64,000 bases of DNA from Mantis religiosa (Eukaryota; Arthropoda; Insecta; Mantodea; Mantidae). How positions within the stretch are numbered: the first letter of the stretch is position 1; every line of letters begins with the position of its first letter. The translations under genes and the position numbers were made by a program. Positions 33,446 to 44,050 of this stretch are shown here, piece after piece. Below the pieces are notes generated by a model, which saw nothing but the letters and a program-made list of their open reading frames with translations, was not told the origin of the DNA and did not search any database. The stretch covers positions 23,517,876 through 23,581,875 of the forward strand of contig CM060950.1 in assembly GCA_030765055.1 (NCBI GenBank), in the 5' to 3' direction.

Positions 33446-35025
33446 GTATATACAAATATAATAATTTGTAGCTTAAAACTTTACTTATCTTATCAGAAAT
33501 GATGAAACTTTTCTTACAAATTGATCAGGACTGCGATTTCATGAAAACAAAAATAAAGACCCTTTAAATCTTGTATTTCAAATTTTAATAAAATGTGTAA
33601 TGAAGTGAAAATTATATCAAATAAAGAAAAACATTTAGTAAAAGTTAGTAATCCTAAGTAAATCCTCTAAACCTCTTCCTAAAATTCATAAATCTGGAAA
33701 TAAAATGAGGCCTGTTGTAAATTGTATTAATTCACCAGCTTGTAATTTAGCTAAACGGTTACATAAAAAATGTAGTAATTTTGATAAATTTGAGAGTTTA
33801 AGTATTAACAATTCTTTTGAACTACTTAAAAAGATTGACAGTGTTATATTAACTAAAACTGATAAACTTGTTTCCTTTTATGTAACTGCCTTATTTCCTA
33901 GTATTCCTAGAGAAAAACTTTTAATTTATTTAAAAATGTGGTTAAATTCAATAAATTTGAATGAGGACTTAGTTGATTTTGTTAAACTTACTAATTTTTG
34001 TTTAGATAAAAGAAATTTCACTTTTAATGGTGAATTTTTTCAACAAACTTTTGCCTTAGCAATGGGTAATCCTCTTTCACCTTTTCTTGCTGATCTTTTT
34101 ATGAGTTATTTTTCGAAATGCAAGTCACTAAAGCATTCCCTTTAATTTTTAAAGCCTGGTATAGATATATTGATGATATTTTTGCTATGGTTCCTGATAA
34201 ACACATAAATTATGCTTTAAAATTACTAAATTTGCACGATAAAGCTATAAAATTCACATTAGAGACTGAAATTAATGGATATCTTCCTTTTCTAGATCTA
34301 AAGATAGTAAGAAATAATAATAAATTAAACTTTGGTATTTATAGGAAGTCTAACCATATCAATAATTACATAAAAAATAGAAGTTTCAACCCATTTTCAC
34401 ATAAATTTGCTGTTTTCAATAGTTTGATTTATAGATTAATAAATGTACCCCTAAATAAAGAGGAATTTAATAAAGAATATAAACATATTAATTCTGCTTT
34501 AATTATGGTTTTAATAAAGACTTTATACATAAAAGAATTGAAAAATTTAAATATCAGAAAGCTCTTAATGATATTTATACTGTTAAAAAAAATAAAAGGC
34601 AATTATAATTTAAAAGAAGAATGTACTTACCATCCTTGGGTTAATAAACATTTTCAAATTTTTTTTAAAGAATTTCGTATAACTTCAGTTCTTCAAAATA
34701 AATACAGCATTAAACATTTACTGCATTTCTTTAAAAAAGATAAAATTCCTAATAACTAAAATCTGGTATTTATAAATTTAATTGTTTTGATTGTGATAAG
34801 GCTTATATTGGAAAGACAAAACGTAATTTGGAAATCAGAACAAAAGAACATTTTCATAACATTAAGTACAAACGGACTGATAAATCGGCAGTAGCAGATA
34901 ATTTTTTGCCATTTAACCATGAAATAAATCCTGAAGTTAAATTATTAAAACAATTAAATAGTCTGATAGATTTATTGGTTTGGGAAAACATATTTATTTT
35001 AGAAAATAAACATAGCATAATGAAT
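33446..35025 (+). mobile_element. Penelope-like element with RT and GIY-YIG, truncated
   Basis: The left end begins with the terminal sequence shared with other inverted repeats here (TATACAAATATAATAATTTG) and a half hammerhead-like block (minus strand GAAATCGCAGTCC, about 33530). A reverse transcriptase and a GIY-YIG endonuclease region follow in order, the gene order of Penelope-like elements. It stops at about 35025, where a SINE cluster begins, so the 3' end is missing. Confidence 0.9.
33660..35020 (+). pseudogene. Penelope-like reverse transcriptase / GIY-YIG endonuclease, frameshifted
   Basis: Family role: copies element RNA into DNA and nicks the target. Frame one (to 34145) shows LPKIHKSGNKMRPVVNCINS (Penelope RT motif), VSFYVTALFPSIPREKLLIY and FALAMGNPLSPFLADLFMSY. 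A frameshift near 34120-34135 leads to frame two (to 34759), with WYRYIDDIFAM (YxDD catalytic pair) and GYLPFLDLKIVRNNNKLNF. A third frame from about 34763 has SGIYKFNCFDCDKAYIGKT then KRNLEIRTKEHFHNIKY, the GIY-YIG nuclease start, and runs to ENIFILENKHS before SINE sequence takes over. A TAA at 34757-34759 separates RT from nuclease. The catalytic residues are intact, but the frames are broken. Confidence 0.9.
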
Positions 35026-35525
35026 AGAGTCAACATGAAAAATTCAATGCCATGGCCAGGATTTAAACCACGGATCTCCTGGTTTCTATTGAGCTACTAT
35101 GGCCAACGTGCCATTGTGACATTAAACTCTCTAGTTGACTCATATATTACCCCGGTAGACCACAAGGGGCTCTCGCATTCGAGATACACTGGCTGTGGCG
35201 ACTTACAATTGTAAGTACTTGAGTCCCAGGCTTCATCATTTAACTCTTATTATTTTAGTTAATTGATGGAAATTAATCATTTCTTCACACTAGCCATGTA
35301 TAGGTTAAGGTCTTTGATAGATAGAGTCAATATGAAAAATTCAATGCCATGGCCGGGATTTGAACCATGGATCTCCTGGTTCAAATCAACTGGAGAGTTT
35401 AATGTCCGGATGGCACGTTGGCCATGGTAGCTCAATGGGTTAGAGTGACTGGACGGAAACCAGAAGATCCGTGGTTCAAATTCCGGCCATGGCATTGAAT
35501 TTTTCATGTTGACACTATCTATCAA
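35026..35525. repeat. SINE family A cluster: minus, minus, plus
   Basis: Minus unit one runs from about 35026 to 35260, minus unit two from 35262 to about 35385, and an inverted plus unit from about 35386 to 35525 ending CATGTTGACACTATCTATCA. The tandem junction is the same as at 8760 and 13345. The cluster abuts the truncated Penelope-like nuclease. Confidence 0.85.
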
Positions 35526-36266
35526 AGATGTATATATGTGTGTATATATATATACTCTGTCCAAAAATCAGTATAAATGAACATATTATATTTGGTAATA
35601 AGACCATTTTTCAGAATATCCAAGCATAATTAGGGCACTTTAAATTTGAAAACTATGCTACTGTGTTAATCAGAGATACTAAGTAAAGTGAATTAAACAT
35701 AATATTATAGAACTACAGACCTGCCTTTGTTACAGTAGTCATAAACAGATTTACGTACTGTTAATTTACTTGTATTTCACCTGAGAGCATATTTCCTAAT
35801 GCGTCATTTTTATATCAGTATCTACTAAATATATGAATGGTAAAATCTTGTAGCGGTCCAAGTAGTAGTAAATGTAGGGCAGTATTACTTTTTATTGAGA
35901 TCAAGTAAGGAACAAACCACACTTTGAGAGTAACAGTAGATTGCTAGCTCAGGATTTATGTCATATCTCGGCAGAGAAGTTTTACTAAGTAAACAGAGCA
36001 ATTATAAGTGATGTCAGCTACTATATGGATAGACTTCTCCACAACCAAATAGACGGGTTTGTTATATCTGTTCCATTTTATTTGCTACATATATGTTTTT
36101 TGCTAATGCTCTGGATCTTAGACTTCATCCATTCTTCATCTGGCATCCCAATAATGGGATGTCAGTTGAGTTTGAAAATTTCAAATATATATATATATAT
36201 ATATAATTTCTCAGGAAACACCTCAGCACAAATGGCAAAACCATAAAATATTGTTCATATAGCATT
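35526..36266. other. No recognisable feature (contains (TA)n)
   Basis: Intronic sequence with TA microsatellites at about 35530-35552 and 36186-36206. Confidence 0.5.
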
Positions 36267-37960
36267 TATATTGGTGTCCAAAGGTTAAACATAATTTGGA
36301 AAGCAGAGAACTGAAAGGGAAAATGATGAGCGAGTGCCATTAAATGTTATCAAAGTGTGTGCCTCCTCTTTTTGGTGGTCTCTAATAAGTAAACAGTTTT
36401 ACGTTTCAAAGGTCAACAGAACCAGAGCAACAAGCCAATACCAAAGTATCAGACCCAGTGTGTGGCTCATTCGTTTTTGTTCTCCCATTGTGAACAAAGA
36501 GTAGTTATTTTGCAAAGTGTGAATCTATATGTTAATCTGTAACTTTGTATATTTGATGTAATTCTTATTATTGTAATGTTGCCTCTGGATATATATTATT
36601 TGTATTCATGTTATTGTCTAAACCAGTATCCAATTATGTAGAAAATGAATATCCAATATCTAATTTCTTGTTTAAAATTGATGAAGCCATGAATTTGTAA
36701 AAAAATTCTTAAGGTGAATAAAGACATACATACACACATACATACACACATACAAGACAGCACCAACATGCTACAAAGACATTAACTAGACCCTGTTTTG
36801 AAGGGTAGAATCATCAGACATCTAGAGGCAGGTCAGACACAGACCACAGTCTCTCTCAGGCCCTGAATGTGCCATGAAGTGTCATTTCCAGACTTTGGTG
36901 ATGGTTACAAGAAACATCAGGTGTTCGTCGGATCCCTGTACATGGTCACCCATGAGTGCAATGCTGCAACAGGACCAATATTTCACCATAACAACATGAC
37001 ATCGGAAGATGCCCACAAGACAACTGTCTTCCGAGCTTGCAGCGCCACAGGCATTCAGGTTTGAAGGCAAACTGTATACTGGAGGCCAGGGCAGTCAGCC
37101 TCTATGCCAGACGTCCAGCAGTGTATGCCCCACTCACTCGAATACATATATAGTCCCGTTTACAATGGAGTCAGCAATGTCTATATTGGACCTTGAATGA
37201 ATGGACAAATGTGCTGACATGAGTCTCACTACACAATAATCTGGACAGAACATTGAACCTGGTTTTATCCCATCAACATTCAACATCTGGAAACACGCCC
37301 ATTTGGTGGTGGCATACTCGTTTGGACAGACATAATATCCAATGGACATACAGATCTGCACATCTTTGATGGTGGTACTGTGAATGCCCAGAGGTATAGA
37401 GATGAGGTCCTGGAACCACATGTTCAAGTTTTCAGAAGTGCAGTTCATCCACACCTTTATCTTAATGGACGGTAATGCATGTCCACATAGAGCCTACCTG
37501 GTGGATGCCTATCTTGAGAGGGAAGATATCCAGAGCATGGACTAGCCAGCAATGTTTCTGGATATGAACCCTATAGAGCATGCCTGGGATGCATTAGGAA
37601 GACAAGTTACAGCCTGCCAGCCTCCACCGAGGACACTTCCACACCTCCAACATGCTCTCTGTGAGAAATGGGAAATGCTGCTGCAGAGTTCTAGAACCAC
37701 CTTACTGAGAGCATACCCCTGTGTAGCCATGAGGGGTCATCACACCTCATATTAACCACTCAGCATCATCATTGTCATTGTGGAAGTGATCATCAGATTT
37801 TATGCTTGCATAAAGAGGTCTACTATTTCTCATTCTATTGTCTTCCAGATCATATGTGATGCATTGGTAACAACATACTGCATTATGGTTAACTTTTGTA
37901 CAATTGAGATAGTTTGGTAATAAATAATTGAATTATGCTTAACTTTTGGGCACTAGTGTA
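36267..37960 (+). mobile_element. Tc1-like element, about 1.7 kb
   Basis: The terminal inverted repeats are about 31 bp with several mismatches: TATATTGGTGTCCAAAGGTT at 36267 against the reverse complement of the right end, TACACTAGTGCCCAAAAGTT (to 37960). The length is normal for Tc1-like elements. A short (ACAT)-rich run near 36727-36760 lies inside. The transposase is described separately. Confidence 0.85.
36790..37756 (+). pseudogene. Tc1-like transposase pseudogene
   Basis: Plus-strand fragments in several frames match a Tc1-type DD34E transposase. They include GRIIRHLEAGQTQTTVSQAL (helix-turn-helix start), HTDLHIFDGGTVNAQRYRDE then VLEPHVQVF (core), and LMDGNACPHRAYLVDAYLER. The end is DMNPIEHAWDALGRQVTACQ then PPPRTLPHLQHAL, stopping after MRGHHTSY at 37756. 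The second catalytic Asp (normally Asp-Asn-Ala) is Gly in MDGN, while the third acidic residue (Glu in NPIEH) is kept. Multiple frameshifts occur, and a TAG lies at about 37543. It is inactive. Confidence 0.85.
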
Positions 37961-38330
37961 AAATATAATGTTAAACATCACTATAATTCAATAAAACAAA
38001 AGAAAATGCAGTATTTTATTAGAAAGGAATAGTGAGAAAAGATCAACCTTCTCAGTTGCAAACTACAGATCATAATTTTTTAAGGATCTTTATAATATGA
38101 TAATAACACGGACATTGTTCTAAAAATGCACGGTACTTAATGTAAAAGAAAAAACAGTTAATTAATAAAACAATTAATAAAACAACTAATAGTGTATTAT
38201 TCATTAATATGGGCATTACTGTTAGTAAATTCCTTCAAACATCAGTTAATTATAAAACAATTAATTCAGACTCCTCTGCATTAATAACTAATGAAGCATA
38301 TTATTTTGCACTATAAGTAGTTCAACATAT

Positions 38331-38425
38331 TAAATTAACTTTAAAGAGAGTCGATTAAAGACACTAGACAACACTTAGTAAGTGTTGTCTAGTGTCTTTA
38401 ATCGACTCTCTTTAAAGTTAATTTA
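38331..38425. repeat. Perfect palindrome, 47-bp arms, 1-base centre
   Basis: The left arm 38331-38377 and right arm 38379-38425 are exact reverse complements around a single G. The arm includes AGAGAGTCGATTAAAGACAC. Sequence just outside does not pair. There is no coding content. Confidence 0.93.
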
Positions 38426-38870
38426 TCATAACAACACTGTTTTCAACACTTCCAAGAAAGTAATAGTTCAACATATATTGCCTTTTACTTTCTAGCAATC
38501 CTTAATCTGGTCAACTTGCTTTTTATGTAGGGTAACTGACTTCAACTGTTTATCATATTTGTTTACAGAGAACACAGCAAGTTCATAAGCACTTTCACCT
38601 TCCCTTTCCACCAACCCTCAATGCATTCCTAACTTGATAGTTGACTTACACAAAACCCTCAGTCAGGCCATACCCTTGTATTTGGAACGCTTTTCTACTT
38701 CTATTTATATCCCAAATAACATTGGATTGTTTTTGTGCTTCAGTAAGACGAGCTCCTAATTAAAAAAATCATATAAAAGTAAGAAAATATAATTCTGAAT
38801 ATTAAAAAAAACTGAAACAATTTTAACAATCTGAACAAGAGTATGGTCAAATTATACAATGTAATACATA

Positions 38871-39154
38871 TATGTGAACAGAATCTGTTTTTTGTTTGTT
38901 TTTGTTTTTTTGTTATTTACATCCTCCAACGTTAAGTGATATTGGACGATGAATGGAAGGGGTGAAATGATGCTCAAATGAGCCCAGGGTCCACAGAGCT
39001 TAGGGTTACCCAACATTTGTCTTTCAGGATAAGGGAAAACCCCGGAAAAAACCTTATCCAGGTAACTCACCCTGACCAAGATTCGAGCTCGGGATCTTTT
39101 GAACATGAGGCAGACACGCTACCACTATGCTACCGAGGCGGGAGTATGTGAACA
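38871..39154 (-). repeat. SINE family B copy with 10-bp target duplication (minus)
   Basis: TATGTGAACA flanks the insert at 38871-38880 and 39145-39154. The body (38881-39144) has the T-rich tail at the left, ATGATGCTCAAATGAGCCC, AGGATAAGGGAAAACCCC and a tRNA-like head (minus strand GGTAGCGTAG..GGTAGC and GTTCGAATCT-like B box). Confidence 0.88.
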
Positions 39155-39184
39155 AAATTGAACAGAAGTAACTTCCTTAACAAC

Positions 39185-39325
39185 GAATTTGTCTTGTCCT
39201 GTGATTTTCTTTGGCTGAAGATGCGGACAAGAGTTCGTGAAATCGATTTCAATTAGAAAGAAGAATTGACATTATTTTCTTAAGTGAAGTTTTTGTTACA
39301 AACTTTTATATTTGTATAATAGTGA
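39185..39325 (+). repeat. Penelope-type terminal repeat fragment
   Basis: It is homologous to the right arm of 27562-27702 (GAAATCGATTTCAATTAGAA, CATTATTTTCTTAAGTGAAG, TTGTTACAAACTTTTATATT). It is single-arm only and carries hammerhead-like motif H4. Confidence 0.7.
39213..39250 (+). ncRNA. Hammerhead-like motif H4, complete core
   Basis: CTGAAGA (39215-39221), extra T, stem II GCGGAC/GTTCGT with loop AAGA (six pairs including two wobbles), then GAAA followed by TCGATTTC. The bases after GAAA can form only a very short, loopless stem III. Confidence 0.55.
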
Positions 39326-39354
39326 ATTAATAAATTGATAAAAAAATAAATAAT

Positions 39355-39698
39355 AAATAATAACCCATGGCGCAACAGCCCTTAGAGGGCCAAGGACTAC
39401 CAATCCGACTGCCGGCCTCATGCCCACTTATGCAGGGCAGAGGTGGACGATCATCCAACCGATACAGCGAGGAGATGTGGTCAGCAGCTCGGCATCCCCC
39501 AGCCGGAATGTTGGTTACCGTGACCTGGGCCGCTTACCTAGTGTAAGCTCCTCACTTTCCTCACGATGCTGAGTGAGCACCGGTCCTATACCTGGGACCT
39601 AAAATCCGCACCACATGGGTGGGATCGAACCTGGGCCGCTTTCCGTGACCAGGGACCAAGGCATGCTGCCTTAGCCCACTACGCCATGGCGCAGTACA

Positions 39699-39733
<35 letters not shown>
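39355..39733 (-). repeat. SINE family C, second copy (minus), with adjacent poly(A)
   Basis: The left end is an (AAT)n tail. The body mirrors 12112-12457 (CAGCCCTTAGAGGGCCAAGG, GCCGGCCTCATGCCCACTTA). The tRNA-like head ends near 39696 (minus strand GGTTCGATCCCACC, TGGCGTAGTGGGCTAAGGC). A run of about 33 A bases follows (39701-39733), on the head side, so it is not this element's own tail. Confidence 0.88.
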
Positions 39734-39738
<5 letters not shown>

Positions 39739-39847
39739 TGACTAATACCATGAACAAAAGTGAGTTTTGAAATTTAAAGATGAATACATGAAATAATAAA
39801 TTAACTTAGAAAAGATAGGAGTTAAAAGCAAACTTTTTCATCCGATA

Positions 39848-39895
39848 TGACTTAACGTTGGAGGACATTAAATCACAACAAAAAAAAAAAAAAGA
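39848..39895 (+). repeat. SINE family B tail fragment
   Basis: ATATGACTTAACGTTGGAGG and an A-rich tail, with nothing of the head or body. Confidence 0.65.
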
Positions 39896-40092
39896 GCAAA
39901 CTTTCCCAAAATAAACATTCCATATTTTGGATGCAATAGATAAATGTGTGTTTAAGGGCATTCAAATGCGAAGTCATCAGCACACGTCATATATTGGAAC
40001 AATGCTTTATTTGGTGAAGGGAATAAGAGACAAAGACATTGTACTATAAGGTGCTATTTCAATAAGCTAAAGAAAATATAATTTTGCATCAA

Positions 40093-40213
40093 ACTAACAC
40101 TCAATGCTCCATATACTGCTAATGTTTACCTAGAACACATTTCATTAGGACCTTTGTAACAAAACACATTCTAGGTAAACACTAGCAATATATGGAGCAT
40201 TGAGTGCTAGTGT
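40093..40213. repeat. Imperfect inverted repeat, about 43-bp arms
   Basis: 40093-40135 (CAATGCTCCATATACTGCTA) pairs with 40169-40213 (TAGCAATATATGGAGCATTG) across about 33 bases, with a few mismatches. I do not recognise the family. It could be a small inverted-repeat transposon. Confidence 0.65.
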
Positions 40214-40834
40214 GACTCAAAATTATATTAATTTTGTGCTTCATTGAACCATAGTCCTTACTCATAGGAAGTTAAAGAAACTTGAATCACTTCAATGGTG
40301 AAGTATACTTTAACTCTATAATGAAACTTCAAAAAATGGAATGAGATGTAAGTTGTAATTTATTAGAAGTTAATTGGAAAACATTTTCATTGCTGATGAA
40401 ACAATTTATTTCTTAACTGGAATTTAAGGGAAAAATAGCCTCCAGGAAATGATAAATCTGGACAACTGGAGTATCAGATTATGCATAAAAGCTTACACTA
40501 CTGTTCAGAACCCTCATTATGCAGATACTGCAACAGATAAGAAAAAAGGAAAATCCCTTGTTGCCCTTCACATTCTAATATCGCTGAACAGTTAAGCTAC
40601 AGCTGCATCTAATATGACTTTCAAACCCATAAATTAAGATGTTAAAGAACTTAATGTACCTTATTGAAAGAATAATAATAACAAATCCTTTTTTTTCAAT
40701 ATTGATTTTGATGTCCTTTTAGATGATACCTAAGCACAAGAATATTATTGCTATGATTACAGCTGAAGAAAGGGATTTAAAGTCGGAATAAGTGTATATT
40801 GGGAATGTTTAAAGAGAAATAAATGCTAGTATTA

Positions 40835-41010
40835 CAATAATATGTAATAGTTTGTTATAAACTTCACTTATGTTTTGAAGAAATTATAAATTCCTCACAA
40901 TACTTAGGACTAGTTTTGCAAATATATTATCTGTATCTTCAGCTTATAAAAGTTATGTGAGGTTTGTAACAAATTATTATATGTTACTGTAATATTTGTA
41001 TTGCTTTACT
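40835..41010. repeat. Penelope-type inverted repeat with degenerate hammerhead-like core
   Basis: The flanks (AATATGTAATAGTTTGTTAT and its rough complement near 40970) pair imperfectly around a minus-strand core. The outer words resemble the termini at 27424 and 49200. Confidence 0.55.
40907..40942 (-). ncRNA. Hammerhead-like motif H5 (one core mutation)
   Basis: The minus strand reads CTGAAGA, extra T, stem II CAGAT/ATTTG with loop AATAT, then CAAAACTAGTCC. The G of GAAAC is changed to A, which should abolish cleavage. Confidence 0.45.
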
Positions 41011-41294
41011 ATTATTAGATTCAGTTTTTAAGTATTATTAGAAATAAATGCGAATGGTGATCCAAGCTAATTATACTCTAAATGCTTGTATCATACATTC
41101 AGGCATAAAAGGCAATGGACAAAGTAGATTTTAAAACTCTATATCTGTTGGGAAACTTGGTAGAAAACAATATACTGTAATTAAATCTGTGACGAAAGAA
41201 ACGGGCATCTTTCCAAAGGCAACACATGAGCAAAAGCACTATGTGTATAAATTTTCTGTGTACATAATATACTTTTGTATAACTACAAGTACAA

Positions 41295-42581
41295 AGGGCA
41301 TGTCAAAAGTTTTTATCTGACTCTATATGTCATGGGAGGAAGTTGCCACTAAGTGCATCTGATAGCCTAATGTTTATTTACGATGGCTTGTAAAAACAAT
41401 TGCAATATCTGTAAGCTTTGACTCATGAGGGATGAGAGCATTACATCATCTGTTGACCAGGGGTTATGAATGATGGAGCTGTCCAGATGTGACTTTAAAA
41501 GCAATGATCTATTACGATTTCATTAGGCAAGCAGAACCCCCAAATACTGTCAGAAACTTCCAATGGCCCTGCTCCTTCACTGACCAAAGTTAAAAACTGG
41601 TTTTGTGAACTTCAAAGGGAGAGAGAATCCTTAAAAGATAAGCCTCATTGCAGGTAGGCCACAAACGGCATTTACGCCCGAAAAAATCAAAGTTGTGAGG
41701 AAAATGGTGAAAGAAGATCTGCATATCTCATTCCGTGAGATAGAGAAGACATTAAATATTGGATCAACAGCAACACACAGCACTGTGAATCAACATTTTG
41801 GTCTCACCAAGAGATGTACACATTGGGTTCCCCATTTCCCTGCTAATCATCAAAATGCAGTCTGGGTGGACTGGTGTGAGTTAATGCTGAAAAAATTTAA
41901 TTCTGGTGAAAGTTGGGATGTATATAACATTGTTATAGGCCATGAAACGTAGATATACCTTTATAATCCAGAAACTAAACAGCAGTTGCATGTCTGGTGC
42001 TTTGAAGTTGAACTATCTCCAAGGAAAGTTAGGTGAGGCTGAAGTGTTGTGAAAAAATGGTCGCCTCTTTTATATCACGAAAGGGTCACTTAGCAACAAT
42101 TCCACTTGAGAACCAACACACAGTCAGTGTGCTATGGCACACTGAATCCTGCCTTCCAGAGGTCATCAAGGGTAGTTGTAAGAACACAGCACCCAAGGTC
42201 ACAGAAGGGACATCTCCTGATGCACCAATGCCTCTTCTCACACTGCTGCCAGAACGCTGGATTTCCTGAATGAAGAGAGCATCAGCATCCTACCTCATCC
42301 ACCTTACTCACCAGATCTGGCCATCTGTGACCTTTTTGTGTTCCCCAAAATGAAGGAATGTCTGCGGGGATGCTGATTTAGTCAGATGGTGAAGCTGTTA
42401 GTGCATATTTGGAGGACTTGAACAGTGTTGTAGAAAAAGTGTGGAAAAAAATGTTTGCAAAGTTATTTGTGTAAATGAATAAGTGTATAACTATTGCAGG
42501 GGATTGATTTGAGAAAATGTAAAAGAGTTTTGAAATTTAGTTGTATTTTTTGGAACAGCTAAAATCGTTCGGCATGACCCT
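41295..42581 (+). mobile_element. Mariner element, near full length, decayed (1287 bp)
   Basis: The ends AAGGGCATGTCAAAAGTTTT (41294) and, reversed, AGGGTCATGCCGAACGATTT (to 42581) form imperfect inverted repeats of about 25 bp. The length is classic for mariner. Transposase fragments include VKEDLHISFREIEKTLNIGS and HFGLTKRCTHWVPHFPANHQ (DNA-binding half, 41700-41850), PHPPYSPDLAICDLFVFPKM (third catalytic Asp, about 42290) and an Asp-Ala-Pro in place of HDNAP. Stops and frameshifts occur at 41950, 42035, 42270 and 42375, among others. Confidence 0.82.
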
Positions 42582-43779
42582 CATATTAATGCCTATATAG
42601 TTATGGTTAATACCTCTAGGATAAAGATAAACCTCAAATTAAGTTTGTTATGTACACTTATATTGATACATCTAATATCATAAACTGAAATAATCACACA
42701 AGAAATAAGTTGAATTGATCTGAAACATAATTTATTTCAGAAGCACTTTGAATAATTGAAGTTCAACTGTGTAATATATTTGTAGCATTATCCAAATTAT
42801 GTAAAAATAGAGATCATTTTAAAAATGTTATTGCTTTAATGTATCTAAATATTTTTTAAACAGTTAAAACATTTTCATTGGAAAATTTAAGCAGACGTGT
42901 AATTTACAAAAATGTATTCTAACCGACATTCAAATACATTTGAATGAAATAACATATTTGCACTCCTTCTTTGGGTTAAACCTAAAAACATTTGAAATGT
43001 ACTTAACTAGTTAGTCCCTACTCAGCATTGACGTACACTTGAAAGCTACTATGTGAAATTTATACTGGATAAAGATATTGAGTTAGTGTGGAACTAAAAC
43101 GCAAATTGTATGCACAAAAACTGACCTATGTGTGTAAGTCTTATGCAAGACCATAATAAGTCAACAGGCATATTCTTGGAAGGAGAAAGAAGAAACAAAC
43201 TAATCAAAATGCATTAGATATTTAATTCCATGCAGTTGCAGAGCTCTGAATCCTCTTCATGATGGTGTAATTTCTTCCACATTTTATTGTTCTGGCATTA
43301 TGAATACGGTAGGGAAAATGTATTTTAAAAACTGTGTGTATTTACTGTAATCTTTATAAGTAGGTACTATAATGTCCAAAACACACATTGTGTCTATATT
43401 TATATCCAAATATTGGTGCCTGCTTAATTAGTGTGATTGCTGAAGCTGAAATCAATGTGATTAACTTAAATGAGAACTATGGAGTTGTTTGTGTACTTCA
43501 GTATGTATATCAGATGGATACTGTTATTGGTGTAAATGCCTCTGTGCAACTGCTTAGTGAAAAACTAATCCTTTGTTGAAAGCCAAGAATTTCCACTTGG
43601 TAATCACAGTATGAGGCTAATTTAATTAGGCTTATCTACAGCCACAATCAAGTTTCTAACCTTTTAAAAGATCAGTAGCTGATGTATATATGTTGTTAAC
43701 CTTACTTTCTTTCATCCAATACACTGAAGATTGCGTAACTAAGAATTTGTGTGTATCCATAGATTGCTGTTATGTTTTC
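42582..43779. other. No recognisable feature
   Basis: AT-rich intronic sequence. Confidence 0.5.
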
Positions 43780-44050
43780 TTCCAAAAATTGATCACATTG
43801 TAAAACTTGTAAGTTATTAAGTAAGGTTATTAGTATGTGTTTGAAACGAATATCATGGTATCATTTGTTATGAATGTCTTGGATATTTTGTCCTAAATAT
43901 TTTTTGAATATTTTATTTGCTGTTTTGCTTAATCTAAAAATTGGTCATATTGCAAAACTTGTAGGTTATCAGCATGGAAGTTCATTAATATGTGCTTTAA
44001 ATGAATATTATAGTATCATTTATTATGGGTGTCTTGCATATTTTGTTTCT
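43780..44050. repeat. Diverged tandem duplication, about 152-bp period
   Basis: The block near 43780-43893 (AAAAATTG.TCA.ATTG.AAA, GTATCATTTGTTATGAATGT) recurs at 43933-44047 (GTATCATTTATTATGGGTGT, TGTCTTGCATATTTTGT). Similarity is clear, but there are many substitutions. Confidence 0.7.

Noticed and set aside
36867..37454. Several open frames on both strands
   Set aside because: They are shadows or pieces of the broken Tc1-like transposase.
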